From contig CAKZNY010000205.1 in assembly GCA_937132145.1 (NCBI GenBank), positions 1 to 13,663 on the forward strand: a stretch of 13,663 nt of DNA, read 5' to 3'. Under the pieces are notes generated by a model. That model was not told the DNA's origin, did no database searches, and saw only the letters and a list, made by a program, of their open reading frames with translations. The position numbers and the translations under genes are program-made. Positions 5,587 through 13,663 of this stretch are shown piece by piece (position 1 is the first letter of the stretch; each line of letters opens with the position of its first letter). This DNA is from an uncultured Paracoccaceae bacterium. Its GTDB lineage: Bacteria > Pseudomonadota > Alphaproteobacteria > Rhodobacterales > Rhodobacteraceae.

Positions 5587-6933
5587 ATGTCTGTATTTAC
5601 ACCAAATCGTCGCGGTTTGTTGAAGTCGGGTGCGCTAATAGGCACAGGCTTGGCAATGCCGACGATCTTCACGGCCAGCTCGGTTGCTGCGTATACCAAC
5701 GCACCGACGGGTTCCGGCGCAATTCTTGGCTTCAATGTTCCACAATCCGGTCCATACGCGGACGAGGGTGCGGACGAGCTGCGCGCATACAAGCTCGCTG
5801 TTGAGCACCTGAACGGTGGCGGCGATGGCGGGATGATGAACACGTTCAGCTCCAAAGCCCTTACCGGTAATGGTATCCTTGGTAACGAAGTTAAATATGT
5901 GACCGGCGATACACAGACCAAATCCGATGCGGCGCGTGCGTCTGCTAAATCCATGATCGAAAAAGACGGCGCAGTGATGATCACTGGTGGTTCTTCTTCG
6001 GGCGTGGCTATTGCGGTGCAGGGTCTATGTCAGGAAGCTGGCGTGATCTTCATGGCTGGTTTGACACACTCGAACGACACAACCGGTAAAGACAAGAAAG
6101 CCAACGGCTTCCGTCACTTCTTCAACGGTTACATGTCTGCGGCAGCGCTGGCACCTGTGTTGAAAGAAATGTATGGCACAGACCGTGTAGCTTACCACCT
6201 GACAGCCGACTACACTTGGGGCTGGACTCAGCAGGAATCGATTGCTGCGGCCACCGAAGACATGGGCTGGCAGACGATTAACAACGTGCTTACGCCACTG
6301 GCGACACAGGACTTCAGCTCGTATATCGCACCGGTTCTGAACTCCGGTGCCGATATTCTGGTTCTGAACCACTACGGTGGTAACATGATCAACTCGCTTA
6401 CTGCGGCTGTTCAGTTTGGTCTGCGCGATCGTCAGGTTAACGGCAAGAACTTCGAGATCATCGTGCCACTTTACTCCCGCCTGATGGCGAAGGGTGCTGG
6501 TGCGAACGTTAAAGGCATCTTCGGTTCGACAAACTGGCATTGGTCCTTGACTGACGCCGGCTCGCAAGCCTTCGTTAAATCGTTCGGCGAGGCGTATGGC
6601 TTCCCGCCATCGCAGGCTGCGCACACAGTTTACTGTCAGACTCTGCTTTATGCAGATGCATGTGAGCGTGCGGGCACCTTTGACCCATGCGGCGTTGTTG
6701 AAGCTCTTGAAGGCTTTGACTTCGACGGTCTGGGCAATGGTCCAACACACTACCGTGCGGGCGATCACCAGTGCTTCAAAGACGTGCTGGTTGTGAAGGG
6801 TAAAGAGAACCCGACTTCCGAATTCGACCTTCTGGAAGTTGTTCAGGTTACGCCGCGTGCTCAGGTTGAGTATCCAGTGGATCACCCAATGTTTGCGGGT
6901 GGTGCTTTGGGTAAATGTAACTCGGGCGCATAA
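5587..6933 (+). CDS. Tat-exported substrate-binding protein of a LivJ/UrtA-type ABC transporter
   Basis: The 448-aa protein is a type I periplasmic binding protein of the branched-chain amino acid/amide (HAAT) class (Peripla_BP_6). The chosen ATG (5587) has GGGAGG six bases upstream. An in-frame ATG at 5518 would add 23 residues in front of the signal peptide and is rejected. The N-terminus carries a twin-arginine signal (NRRGLLKSG at 7-15, a hydrophobic stretch, cleavage near VAA at 33-35). Export in folded form is unusual for this class. The mature part starts GAILGFNVPQSGPYA (44-58), the normal first strand and ligand loop, and MITGGSSSGVAIA (131-143) is the first-lobe ligand loop. Six cysteines lie in the mature region. 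Codon choice (many GGT, CGT, GTT, AAC) suggests high expression. The substrate is not readable from sequence; the link to acs suggests a short-chain carboxylate. Confidence 0.9.
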   Translation: MSVFTPNRRGLLKSGALIGTGLAMPTIFTASSVAAYTNAPTGSGAILGFNVPQSGPYADEGADELRAYKLAVEHLNGGGDGGMMNTFSSKALTGNGILGNEVKYVTGDTQTKSDAARASAKSMIEKDGAVMITGGSSSGVAIAVQGLCQEAGVIFMAGLTHSNDTTGKDKKANGFRHFFNGYMSAAALAPVLKEMYGTDRVAYHLTADYTWGWTQQESIAAATEDMGWQTINNVLTPLATQDFSSYIAPVLNSGADILVLNHYGGNMINSLTAAVQFGLRDRQVNGKNFEIIVPLYSRLMAKGAGANVKGIFGSTNWHWSLTDAGSQAFVKSFGEAYGFPPSQAAHTVYCQTLLYADACERAGTFDPCGVVEALEGFDFDGLGNGPTHYRAGDHQCFKDVLVVKGKENPTSEFDLLEVVQVTPRAQVEYPVDHPMFAGGALGKCNSGA

Positions 6934-6935
6934 GT

Positions 6936-7003
6936 TTCCCCTTCGGGAATACACTGCCGGTCGCGCCTTTGTGTGCGGCCGGATTTTCCGCTAGCGTGCG
7001 GAA
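6936..7003 (+). terminator. Cluster of three intercistronic stem-loops after the binding-protein gene
   Basis: Three hairpins follow the stop codon: TTCCC-CTTC-GGGAA (6936-6949), a 10-bp stem with two G-U pairs around CTTTGT (6957-6982), and TTCCGC-TAGCGT-GCGGAA (6986-7003). The middle stem is followed by ATTTTCC (6983-6989), which resembles a leaky intrinsic terminator. Such structures after binding-protein genes commonly protect the upstream mRNA and reduce readthrough, so that more binding protein than membrane components is made. The third hairpin uses part of the same T-run, so the second and third can compete. Confidence 0.6.
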
Positions 7004-7030
7004 CCTCATAGAAATTACGGGACGCAAGCG

Positions 7031-8059
7031 ATGGACGCGATCTTTCTGCAAGTATTGAACGGGTTGGATAAGGGCAGCGCTTATGCGTTGATTGCTCTGG
7101 GTCTGACCCTCATTTTTGGAACGCTGGGAGTGGTGAATTTCGCCCACGGCGCACTGTTTATGCTCGGCGCATTCTGTGCCGTGATTACGCGGAAAATTCT
7201 GACGCTGTCACAAATCACGCTGGACCCTGTGAGAACGAATTTCCTCGGCAAACCGCTAGAGATCAGAACCCCCTATGTGGAGCTGTGGTGGGGGGATTTC
7301 GGCACTTGGATGATTGATTATTCAGTGCTTCTGGCGATTCTCTTTGCCATCCCCGTTATGGCCCTGATCGGGATCATAATGGAGCGTGGCCTGATCAAGC
7401 ATTTCTACAATCGCCCCCATGCCGACCAGATTCTCGTGACTTTCGGCTTGGCGATTGTGCTGCAAGAAATCATCAAAGCGTTCTTCGGTGCAAACCCGAT
7501 CCCGCAGCCTGCACCTGCATCAATGAGCGGCGGGTTGGATATCGGCGTGCTGTTCGGTTTTGCCGAATACGCGGTGATCTACCCATACTGGCGAATAGTG
7601 TACTTCATTTTCGCAGCCGTGGTCATCAGCGGAGTGTTCGCGTTCTTGCGTTACACCACCTTCGGAATGGTTGTGCGTGCTGGCATGGCGGACCGCGAGA
7701 CGGTTAGCATGCTTGGCATCAACATCGATCGGCGGTTCACTATTATGTTTGGCCTTGCGGCGGCCGTTACCGGCGTTGCGGGCGTGATGTACACGCCTAT
7801 CGTGCCGCCGAATTACCACATGGGCATGGACTTCCTTGTTCTGTGTTTCGTCGTGGTGGTTGTAGGCGGAATGGGCAGCCTGCCCGGAGCGGTGCTTGCC
7901 GGCTTCATGTTGGGAATACTCGAAAGCTTCTCGGCGATGAACGAGGTCAAAGCCATTCTTCCCGGTATCGACCAGATTATTATTTACCTCGTCGCCATGA
8001 TTGTTCTGTTGGTCCGCCCGCGCGGTCTGATGGGGCGCAAAGGCGTGATGGAGGAGTAG
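7031..8059 (+). CDS. LivH/UrtB-type ABC transporter permease
   Basis: The 342-aa polytopic inner-membrane protein is one half of the channel. It begins with the family signature [20 protein letters not shown] (12-31), followed by [16 protein letters not shown] (33-48). Near the C-terminus it has the cytoplasmic loop [16 protein letters not shown], which contacts the ATPase. About eight hydrophobic segments are visible. A polar loop of roughly 40 residues (about 55-95) follows the second hydrophobic segment. The ATG has only a modest upstream site (CGGGA, 8 bases away), consistent with lower expression than the binding protein. The next permease starts 4 bases after its stop. The family call is secure; the substrate is undetermined. 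Confidence 0.92.
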   Translation: MDAIFLQVLNGLDKGSAYALIALGLTLIFGTLGVVNFAHGALFMLGAFCAVITRKILTLSQITLDPVRTNFLGKPLEIRTPYVELWWGDFGTWMIDYSVLLAILFAIPVMALIGIIMERGLIKHFYNRPHADQILVTFGLAIVLQEIIKAFFGANPIPQPAPASMSGGLDIGVLFGFAEYAVIYPYWRIVYFIFAAVVISGVFAFLRYTTFGMVVRAGMADRETVSMLGINIDRRFTIMFGLAAAVTGVAGVMYTPIVPPNYHMGMDFLVLCFVVVVVGGMGSLPGAVLAGFMLGILESFSAMNEVKAILPGIDQIIIYLVAMIVLLVRPRGLMGRKGVMEE

Positions 8060-8063
8060 GGAC

Positions 8064-9260
8064 ATGATAAGTAAACTAAAAAACAACGACAAGCTGCTTA
8101 TGATCGTGTTCGCGATCCTCGTGCTGGCTGGCCCGATTATTCTGGCACCGTTTGGCGCAGGATATCCTGACCTTTTGCAGCGCTTTGCGATCTTCGGCAT
8201 TCTGGCGGTGGGCTATAATATTCTGTTCGGCCTGACTGGATACCTGTCCTTCGGCCATGCAGCATTTCTGGGTGTGGGTTCGTATTCCACGGTCTGGATG
8301 TTCAAACTTCTGACGATGAACATCATTCCGGGGATCATCCTTGCCGTCATCATGTCGGGCCTGTTTGCCTTGCTGATCGGGTTTATCACGCTGCGCCGCT
8401 CGGGGATTTATTTCTCGATTTTGACGCTGGCATTTGCCCAGATGTCTTACAGCCTTGCCTATTCGGTGTTGACGCCGATCACCAACGGCGAAACGGGTTT
8501 GCAACTTAGCCTCGCCGATGCGCGCGTTCTGGACCCTGTGAACACAAGCGGTTCGATTCCCTCGACCAATCTTTTCGGGCTGGAGATGAACGACACGTGG
8601 CGCACGACGATCCTCGGGATGGATTTCCAGTTTAATGTCGGTTTCTACGTCAGTGCGTTTATCCTGATCGGCATGTTCTACCTGTCGATCCGCATCTTCC
8701 GCTCGCCTTTCGGCTTGATGCTGCGGGCGATCAAATCCAACCAGAACCGCCTGATCTATACGGGGATCAACACCAGACCCTACACGTTGGCGGCTTTTGT
8801 TATCTCTGGCATGTATGCAGGTCTTGCAGGTGGGCTGCTGGCCTCGATGGACCCGCTAGCGGGTGCGGAGCGGATGCAGTGGACCGAGTCCGGCTCCATT
8901 ATCCTGATGGTTATTCTGGGCGGTACCGGCACTTTGCTCGGGCCGGTTTTGGGCGCAGGCGTCATCAAGTATTTCGAGGCGATTTTCTCGCGGATCAACG
9001 AGAACGTCTTGCACGCATGGTTTGATATCCTCCCCGGTTTTATGGAAAACGCGATGGTCTGGATTGTCCTGCCGTTTGTAGGCAAAGGCTGGCAGTTAAC
9101 GCTGGGGCTGGTGTTTATGCTGGTGGTGATCTTCCTGCCCGGTGGCTTGATGGAGGGGGCGACCCGCATCGGCAACTGGGTGATGAAACTTAAAAATCGC
9201 GGTTCGGCGGATTCTACCAAAACCTCCGCGAAAACCTCTGCCAAGTCTTCAGACGAATAA
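8064..9260 (+). CDS. LivM/UrtC-type ABC transporter permease
   Basis: The 398-aa partner permease carries the family signature [20 protein letters not shown] followed by AAFLGVGSY (about 45-75), and the ATPase-coupling loop [17 protein letters not shown] near residue 300. Together with the preceding gene it forms the membrane channel. The C-terminal tail after about residue 375 is hydrophilic and repetitive ([11 protein letters not shown]), probably disordered and cytoplasmic. GGAGTAGGGA directly precedes the ATG and overlaps the end of the upstream gene, so the two are probably translationally coupled. Confidence 0.92.
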   Translation: MISKLKNNDKLLMIVFAILVLAGPIILAPFGAGYPDLLQRFAIFGILAVGYNILFGLTGYLSFGHAAFLGVGSYSTVWMFKLLTMNIIPGIILAVIMSGLFALLIGFITLRRSGIYFSILTLAFAQMSYSLAYSVLTPITNGETGLQLSLADARVLDPVNTSGSIPSTNLFGLEMNDTWRTTILGMDFQFNVGFYVSAFILIGMFYLSIRIFRSPFGLMLRAIKSNQNRLIYTGINTRPYTLAAFVISGMYAGLAGGLLASMDPLAGAERMQWTESGSIILMVILGGTGTLLGPVLGAGVIKYFEAIFSRINENVLHAWFDILPGFMENAMVWIVLPFVGKGWQLTLGLVFMLVVIFLPGGLMEGATRIGNWVMKLKNRGSADSTKTSAKTSAKSSDE

Positions 9261-9272
9261 GGAGCGGGAATT

Positions 9273-10031
9273 ATGGGAATTCTTGAAGTTCAGAACGTCA
9301 ACAAACACTTTGGCGGGTTGCATGCGCTAAATAATGTTAACCTTGACGTTAAGGAGGGGGCGATCCATGCGATTATCGGACCGAACGGGGCGGGTAAATC
9401 CACGTTTCTGAACTGTCTGATCGGAAAGCTGGCGCCGGATACTGGCTCGGTTATGTTTCAGGGCGAGCCTGTGCTTGGCAAAAAACCCTATCAGATTAAC
9501 CAGATGGGTATCAGCCGCGTTTTCCAAACACCCGAGATTTTTAGCGATCTGACGGTTTTTGAAAACGTAATGATCCCGTGTTTTGCACACCGTGACGGCT
9601 CGTTCATGTTGAACGCGTGGAAAGCGATTAAAGGCGAAACAGATATTCGCGAACAAGCCGACCGAATTTTGCTAGACGTTAATATGCAGGACAAGTTGCA
9701 TATGAATGCGGCTTCATTGTCACGCGGGGACAAGCGGCGATTGGAATTGGCGATGTGTTTGTCACAAGATCCGAAGTTGATGTTGTTGGACGAACCCACA
9801 GCGGGCATGGCGCGGGCGGATACCAACGCCACGATTGACCTGCTCAGAGACATCAGCGAGAAGCGCGGCATAACCATGGTTATCATCGAGCATGACATGC
9901 ACGTGGTGTTTAGCCTTGCCGATACGATCTCGGTTCTGGCGCAGGGCGCAATCATTGCCGAGGGGCTGCCGGACGAAATCAAGGGCCACCCTAAAGTCCG
10001 TGAAGCTTACCTCGGGGAGGCAGAAGTATGA
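9273..10031 (+). CDS. LivG-type ABC transporter ATPase with an atypical signature motif
   Basis: The 252-aa nucleotide-binding subunit powers the permease pair. Walker A is GPNGAGKST (36-44), the Q loop is Q85 in RVFQTPEIF, Walker B is LMLLDEPTAG with E174, and the switch histidine is H207 in IIEHDMH. The ABC signature reads LSRGDKRRLE (149-158). The usual family forms are LSYGQQRRLE or similar, so the glutamine after SxG is an aspartate. The serine and second glycine needed for ATP contact are kept, so activity is expected. It starts 12 bases after the permease stop with AAGGAG as ribosome binding site, and its last four bases overlap the next ATPase (ATGA). Confidence 0.92.
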   Translation: MGILEVQNVNKHFGGLHALNNVNLDVKEGAIHAIIGPNGAGKSTFLNCLIGKLAPDTGSVMFQGEPVLGKKPYQINQMGISRVFQTPEIFSDLTVFENVMIPCFAHRDGSFMLNAWKAIKGETDIREQADRILLDVNMQDKLHMNAASLSRGDKRRLELAMCLSQDPKLMLLDEPTAGMARADTNATIDLLRDISEKRGITMVIIEHDMHVVFSLADTISVLAQGAIIAEGLPDEIKGHPKVREAYLGEAEV

Positions 10032-10753
10032 ACGATTCTACGAACAAACCGGCCTATTTTTCGCTGCATGATATCCATTCGTATTACGGCGAAAGCTATA
10101 TCGTGCAAGGCGTGTCTTTCAACATCCACGAGGGCGAGATTTTAGCGCTGCTGGGGCGGAACGGGGCGGGGAAAACCTCGACCCTTCGCTCCATTGCCCA
10201 GATCGGCAGTCCGCAGGTAACGCACGGCGAATGCTGGCTGGATCATCAACCACTGCACGAAATGAAGTCGTTTGAGGCGGCCCGTGCCGGTGTGGCTTTG
10301 GTGCCCGAAGATCGGCGGATCATTCAGGGTTTGACGGTTCAGGAAAACCTTGAACTGGCGCAGATCGCCCCGCCACTTGGTTGGTCAATTGAACGGATTT
10401 ACGAATTGTTCCCCCGTTTGGGCGAACGCAAAAATCAGGAAGGCACCACGCTTTCGGGTGGTGAACAGCAAATGCTGGCGATTGGCCGCGCGTTGGCACG
10501 CGACATCAAACTGCTGTTGCTGGACGAACCTTACGAAGGTTTGGCCCCCGTGATTGTGCAGGAAATCGAAAGAACCCTGCGAGAAATCAAGGAACTCGGC
10601 ATCACGACGATCATCGTGGAGCAGAATGCAGTTGCAGCGCTTAAGCTGGCGGATCGTGCGGTTATTCTGGACACTGGTCAGGTGGTATTCGATGGAACCG
10701 CACAAGAGGTGCTGGACAATGCGACGTTACGCGAGGAATATCTCGCTATCTAA
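10028..10753 (+). CDS. LivF-type ABC transporter ATPase
   Basis: The 241-aa second ATPase subunit has Walker [10 protein letters not shown] (43-51), the LivF-typical VPEDRRI (92-98) at the Q-loop position, the canonical signature LSGGEQQ (142-148), Walker B LLLLDEP (162-168), and VEQN (197-200) in place of the switch histidine, as is usual for LivF. It pairs with the preceding LivG-type subunit, so the transporter has two different nucleotide-binding sites. It overlaps the upstream gene by ATGA (10028-10031). The acs start follows 25 bases after its stop, so transporter and Acs are very likely co-transcribed. Confidence 0.93.
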   Translation: MNDSTNKPAYFSLHDIHSYYGESYIVQGVSFNIHEGEILALLGRNGAGKTSTLRSIAQIGSPQVTHGECWLDHQPLHEMKSFEAARAGVALVPEDRRIIQGLTVQENLELAQIAPPLGWSIERIYELFPRLGERKNQEGTTLSGGEQQMLAIGRALARDIKLLLLDEPYEGLAPVIVQEIERTLREIKELGITTIIVEQNAVAALKLADRAVILDTGQVVFDGTAQEVLDNATLREEYLAI

Positions 10754-10778
10754 CGAATTACGGCCAATGGAGAAAACC

Positions 10779-12722
10779 ATGGAAAAGCATATGTATCCCC
10801 CCTCGAAGGAAACAGTTATTCGGGCGTTGATCAAGAAAGATCAATACGAAGCGATGTATGCTGAATCTATCAGTGACCCCGAGGCGTTCTGGCGCGAGCA
10901 GGGGCATCGCCTCGACTGGATCAAGCCGTATACGAAGGTGAAAAACACGACGTTTGAGTACCCCGACGTCTCGATCAAGTGGTTCGAGGACGGGGTTCTG
11001 AATGTTTCCGCCAACTGCATTGACCGCCACCTGAAAGACCGTGGTGATCAGGTTGCAATCATTTGGGAAGGCGACGACCCGGAAGACGACGCGCATATAA
11101 CCTACAAAGAACTGCACGAGCATGTCTGCCGTTTAGCCAATGTTTACAAAAAGCTAGGCGTTAAAAAGGGCGACCGGATCGTTCTTTATATGCCAATGAT
11201 CCCCGAGGCGGCTTATGCGATGCTGGCCTCGGCGCGGATCGGCGCGGTGCATTCTATCGTGTTCGCCGGTTTCTCGCCCGAGGCATTGGGCAGCCGGATC
11301 AAGGATTCCGGCGCGAAACTGGTTGTTACGGCTGACGAGGCCCCGCGTGGTGGTCGTAACACGCCGTTGAAGGCCAACGTTGATGCTGCGTTGGAAATTT
11401 CCGGCGATGTGACCACTTTGGTTGTTGAACGCACGGGTGCGAATGTTGGCCTGAAGGCTGGCCGCGATCATTCCTACCGTGCGATGACGGCTGACGCCTC
11501 AACTGATTGTCCGCCCGAGCCAATGAACGCCGAAGACCCGTTGTTTGTGCTTTATACTTCGGGTTCTACAGGTAAACCGAAGGGTGTTGTACACACGACT
11601 GGTGGATACTTGTTGTTCGCATCAATGACGCACCAATATGTCTTTGATTACCACGACGGGGATATCTACTGGTGTACGGCGGATGTCGGCTGGGTCACTG
11701 GCCACAGCTATATCGTTTATGGCCCGCTGGCGAACGGCGCGACGACATTGATGTTCGAGGGGGTTCCGACCTATCCAGACGCCAGCCGTTTCTGGCAGAT
11801 TTGCGACAAACACAAGGTGACGCAGTTCTACACGGCTCCGACGGCGTTGCGCGCGTTGATGGCGCAGGGAAATTCGTATGTTGAGAAATGCGACTTGTCC
11901 TCGCTGCGGATTTTGGGGTCGGTCGGCGAGCCGATTAATCCCGAAGCATGGGAATGGTATTACCACGTGGTCGGCAAGGGCAAATGCCCGATCGTTGACA
12001 CTTGGTGGCAGACCGAAACCGGCGGCATTATGTTGACACCTCTGCCGGGTGCGACGACGCTAAAGCCCGGGTCTGCAATGAACCCGTTCTTTGGCGTGCA
12101 GCCGGTGATCCTCGATGCAAAAACCGGAGTGGAGCTGGAGGGCAATAATGTGGAGGGCGTGCTGTGCCTAAAAGACAGCTGGCCGGGGCAAATGCGAACG
12201 GTGTTTGGCGATCATGACCGGTTCATCTCGACCTATTTCGCGGATTACAAAGGCTACTACTTCGCCGGCGATGGATGCCGGCGTGACGAGGACGGGCATT
12301 ACTGGATCACCGGCCGTGTGGACGATGTGATTAACGTATCGGGCCACCGCATGGGCACCGCCGAGGTGGAATCGGCACTGGTCGCCCACCCCAAAGTCGC
12401 CGAGGCCGCCGTGGTTGGCTATCCGCACGCCATCAAAGGGCAGGGCATTTACGCATATGTGACGCTGATGGGCGGCGAGGAGCCGTCCGACGAGCTTCGC
12501 AAAGAACTGGGCCTTTGGGTCCGCAAAGAAATCGGCCCCATCGCCAAACCGGACTTGTTGCAATGGGCTCCGGGCTTGCCGAAAACCCGTTCCGGTAAAA
12601 TCATGCGCCGAATCTTGCGCAAAATCGCCGAGAATGATTTTGGGTCTTTGGGAGACACCTCGACTTTAGCCGATCCGTCAGTGGTTGAAGACCTGATCGA
12701 GAACCGGATGAATCGAGAGTAA
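10779..12722 (+). CDS. acs: Acetyl-CoA synthetase (AMP-forming)
   Basis: The 647-aa cytoplasmic enzyme converts acetate, ATP and CoA to acetyl-CoA, AMP and PPi. Its length is that of full Acs. The adenylate P-loop is [11 protein letters not shown] (259-269), and the pocket motif [11 protein letters not shown] (406-416) contains W410. That tryptophan limits Acs to acetate and, weakly, propionate. The hinge region is [15 protein letters not shown], and the adenylation lysine is K607 in [11 protein letters not shown] (601-611), the site inactivated by Pat-type acetylation. ATG 10779 is chosen because GGAG lies six bases upstream; an in-frame ATG at 10767 overlaps that site. Placement directly behind an ABC importer is the main reason to propose that the importer carries acetate or a close relative. 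The stop overlaps the next start (TAATG). Confidence 0.96.
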   Translation: MEKHMYPPSKETVIRALIKKDQYEAMYAESISDPEAFWREQGHRLDWIKPYTKVKNTTFEYPDVSIKWFEDGVLNVSANCIDRHLKDRGDQVAIIWEGDDPEDDAHITYKELHEHVCRLANVYKKLGVKKGDRIVLYMPMIPEAAYAMLASARIGAVHSIVFAGFSPEALGSRIKDSGAKLVVTADEAPRGGRNTPLKANVDAALEISGDVTTLVVERTGANVGLKAGRDHSYRAMTADASTDCPPEPMNAEDPLFVLYTSGSTGKPKGVVHTTGGYLLFASMTHQYVFDYHDGDIYWCTADVGWVTGHSYIVYGPLANGATTLMFEGVPTYPDASRFWQICDKHKVTQFYTAPTALRALMAQGNSYVEKCDLSSLRILGSVGEPINPEAWEWYYHVVGKGKCPIVDTWWQTETGGIMLTPLPGATTLKPGSAMNPFFGVQPVILDAKTGVELEGNNVEGVLCLKDSWPGQMRTVFGDHDRFISTYFADYKGYYFAGDGCRRDEDGHYWITGRVDDVINVSGHRMGTAEVESALVAHPKVAEAAVVGYPHAIKGQGIYAYVTLMGGEEPSDELRKELGLWVRKEIGPIAKPDLLQWAPGLPKTRSGKIMRRILRKIAENDFGSLGDTSTLADPSVVEDLIENRMNRE

Positions 12723-13594
12723 TGGCGATGTTTGAGGGGTTCGAAAGCAAGCGGATCAAGACGCGCGACACGGAAATAAATCTGAAGATGGCGGGTAATG
12801 GTCCGCCCCTTCTTTTGCTACATGGTTATCCGCAGACGCATGTGATCTGGCACAAGATCGCGCCGAAATTGGCTGAGAAGTTCACGGTCGTCGTGACGGA
12901 CCTGCGCGGCTACGGTGACAGCGGAAAGCCTGACAGCGATGCTGAGCACTCTCCCTATTCCAAACGCGCAATGGCGGCGGATCAGGTGGAGGTTATGTCG
13001 GCACTGGGGTTTGAGCGGTTCTCGGTCGTCGGGCATGATCGTGGTGGGCGTGTGGCACACCGGATGGTAAGGGATTATTCTGACCGGATTCAAAAAATCG
13101 CGATTCTGGATATTGCGCCAACCGCGACGATGTACGGAGCGACGGACAAGAAGTTCGCGACAGCCTATTACCACTGGTTTTTCCTGATCCAGCCCAACGG
13201 ATTGCCCGAACACATGATCGGGTGCGATCCGGAGTTCTACTTGTCGCGGAAGATGGCCGCGTGGGGCAAGGCAAACGGAGCGATTACCGATGAGGCGTTT
13301 GCCGAATATCTACGGTGTTTCTCGGATCCTGCTACCATCCATGCGACGTGTGAGGATTACCGCGCGGCGGCGGGCATTGATCTGGAGCATGACGCAGCCA
13401 ACGCTGGTGAAAAAATCTCCAATCCGCTTTTAGCGTTATGGGGGCAAGAGGGCTTTGTCGCCAAAGCGTATGACGTTTTGGAAACTTGGCGAGGCGTTGC
13501 GAGTGACGTCTCGGGCCACGCCGTTCCGGGCGGACACTTCCTGCCTGAAGAAGCGCCTGACGAGACATTGCAGGCATTACTGGAATTTTTATGA
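12722..13594 (+). CDS. Alpha/beta hydrolase, fluoroacetate/haloacetate dehalogenase family
   Basis: The 290-aa protein has the alpha/beta hydrolase fold. The oxyanion segment is HGYPQTHVIWH (34-44), the nucleophile elbow GHDRGGR gives D106, the acid is D130 in ILDIAP, and the base is H272 in GGHFLPEEAP. Compared with fluoroacetate dehalogenase from Rhodopseudomonas palustris, the carboxylate-binding arginines (R107, R110) and the fluoride-pocket residues (H151, W152 in YYHWFF; Y213 in EDYRAAA) all have counterparts. It would hydrolyse haloacetates, possibly fluoroacetate, to glycolate and halide. Family members differ in whether they can cleave C-F, so the substrate is an inference. It begins in the stop of acs (TAATG), a strong sign of coupled translation. 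ATG 12728 is an alternative start two codons later. Four bases separate it from a convergent frame. Confidence 0.85.
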   Translation: MAMFEGFESKRIKTRDTEINLKMAGNGPPLLLLHGYPQTHVIWHKIAPKLAEKFTVVVTDLRGYGDSGKPDSDAEHSPYSKRAMAADQVEVMSALGFERFSVVGHDRGGRVAHRMVRDYSDRIQKIAILDIAPTATMYGATDKKFATAYYHWFFLIQPNGLPEHMIGCDPEFYLSRKMAAWGKANGAITDEAFAEYLRCFSDPATIHATCEDYRAAAGIDLEHDAANAGEKISNPLLALWGQEGFVAKAYDVLETWRGVASDVSGHAVPGGHFLPEEAPDETLQALLEFL

Positions 13595-13598
13595 AAGC

Positions 13599-13663
13599 CT
13601 AAGCCCGTCGCAACCGTATAACCACATCAATCTTTGAAATCTCGGCGCCTTCGGGCAAGTCTG
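13599..13663 (-). CDS. C-terminal end of an unidentified minus-strand protein (partial)
   Basis: The minus strand reads DLPEGAEISKIDVVIRLRRA followed by a TAG stop (13601-13599). The sequence looks protein-like and the frame stays open to the window edge, but 20 residues are too few to recognise a family. It would be convergent with the dehalogenase gene with a 4-base gap. The frame could be chance. Confidence 0.4.
   Translation of the reverse strand, partial: DLPEGAEISKIDVVIRLRRA

Noticed and set aside
6025..6954. 309-aa open frame on the minus strand
   Set aside because: It is antisense to the clearly coding binding-protein gene and its sequence has no domain features.
7520..8200. 226-aa open frame on the minus strand, His-rich
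   Set aside because: It is antisense across both permease genes. The composition reflects complement codons of hydrophobic residues.
9200..9257. Repeats in the 3' end of the LivM-type gene (AAAACCTC...)
   Set aside because: This is a short, low-complexity Lys/Thr/Ser/Ala tail of the protein, not a CRISPR or independent repeat element.
10554..10778. N-terminal extension of Acs (start at 10554)
   Set aside because: This stretch overlaps the LivF gene in another frame and is unlike Acs. The ATG at 10779 gives the normal family length and has GGAG upstream.

Overview
The window looks like chromosomal DNA of a marine-type alphaproteobacterium, most likely of the Rhodobacterales (roseobacter/Rhodobacteraceae). 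The GC content is moderate. The evidence is the protein style, the Tat-exported periplasmic proteins, an XRE/short-chain-acyl type regulator, and an SLC5-type sensor kinase next to an acetyl-CoA synthetase operon. No tRNA, rRNA, CRISPR array, insertion sequence or phage gene was seen.

Layout. (1) 1-132 is the 3' end of an ornithine cyclodeaminase/mu-crystallin family gene (+). It converges on msrB (-, 324-824), and a large imperfect palindrome (151-291) lies between them. (2) 915-5375 is a tightly packed minus-strand signalling cluster. In transcription order it holds an XRE/ScfR-type regulator, a stand-alone receiver protein, an 83-aa two-helix membrane protein, and an SLC5-STAC sensor histidine kinase of the CbrA/CrbS kind. 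Junctions include an ATGA overlap and a one-base gap. (3) 5376-5586 is the divergent control region, with inverted repeats, candidate promoters and leader hairpins. (4) 5587-13594 is a plus-strand operon: a Tat-exported substrate-binding protein, two LivH/LivM-type permeases, two LivG/LivF-type ATPases, acetyl-CoA synthetase (acs), and an alpha/beta hydrolase carrying the full residue set of fluoroacetate/haloacetate dehalogenases. (5) The last 65 bases hold the apparent 3' end of an unidentified minus-strand gene.

Working model (inference). The plus operon takes up a short-chain carboxylate, plausibly acetate or a substituted acetate. Acs activates it to an acyl-CoA, and the hydrolase removes halogen from haloacetates that enter by the same route. 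The minus operon senses the substrate through the SLC5 domain of the kinase and controls the divergent operon. No DNA-binding response regulator is present. Instead, the XRE regulator contains a 58-residue segment that aligns without gaps to the phosphoacceptor (DHp) helix region of the neighbouring kinase. The histidine is at the aligned position, but the following acidic residue and the ATPase domain are missing. Kinase, single-domain receiver and DHp-bearing XRE regulator may therefore form an undescribed relay controlling acetate uptake. This is the most interesting observation in the window.
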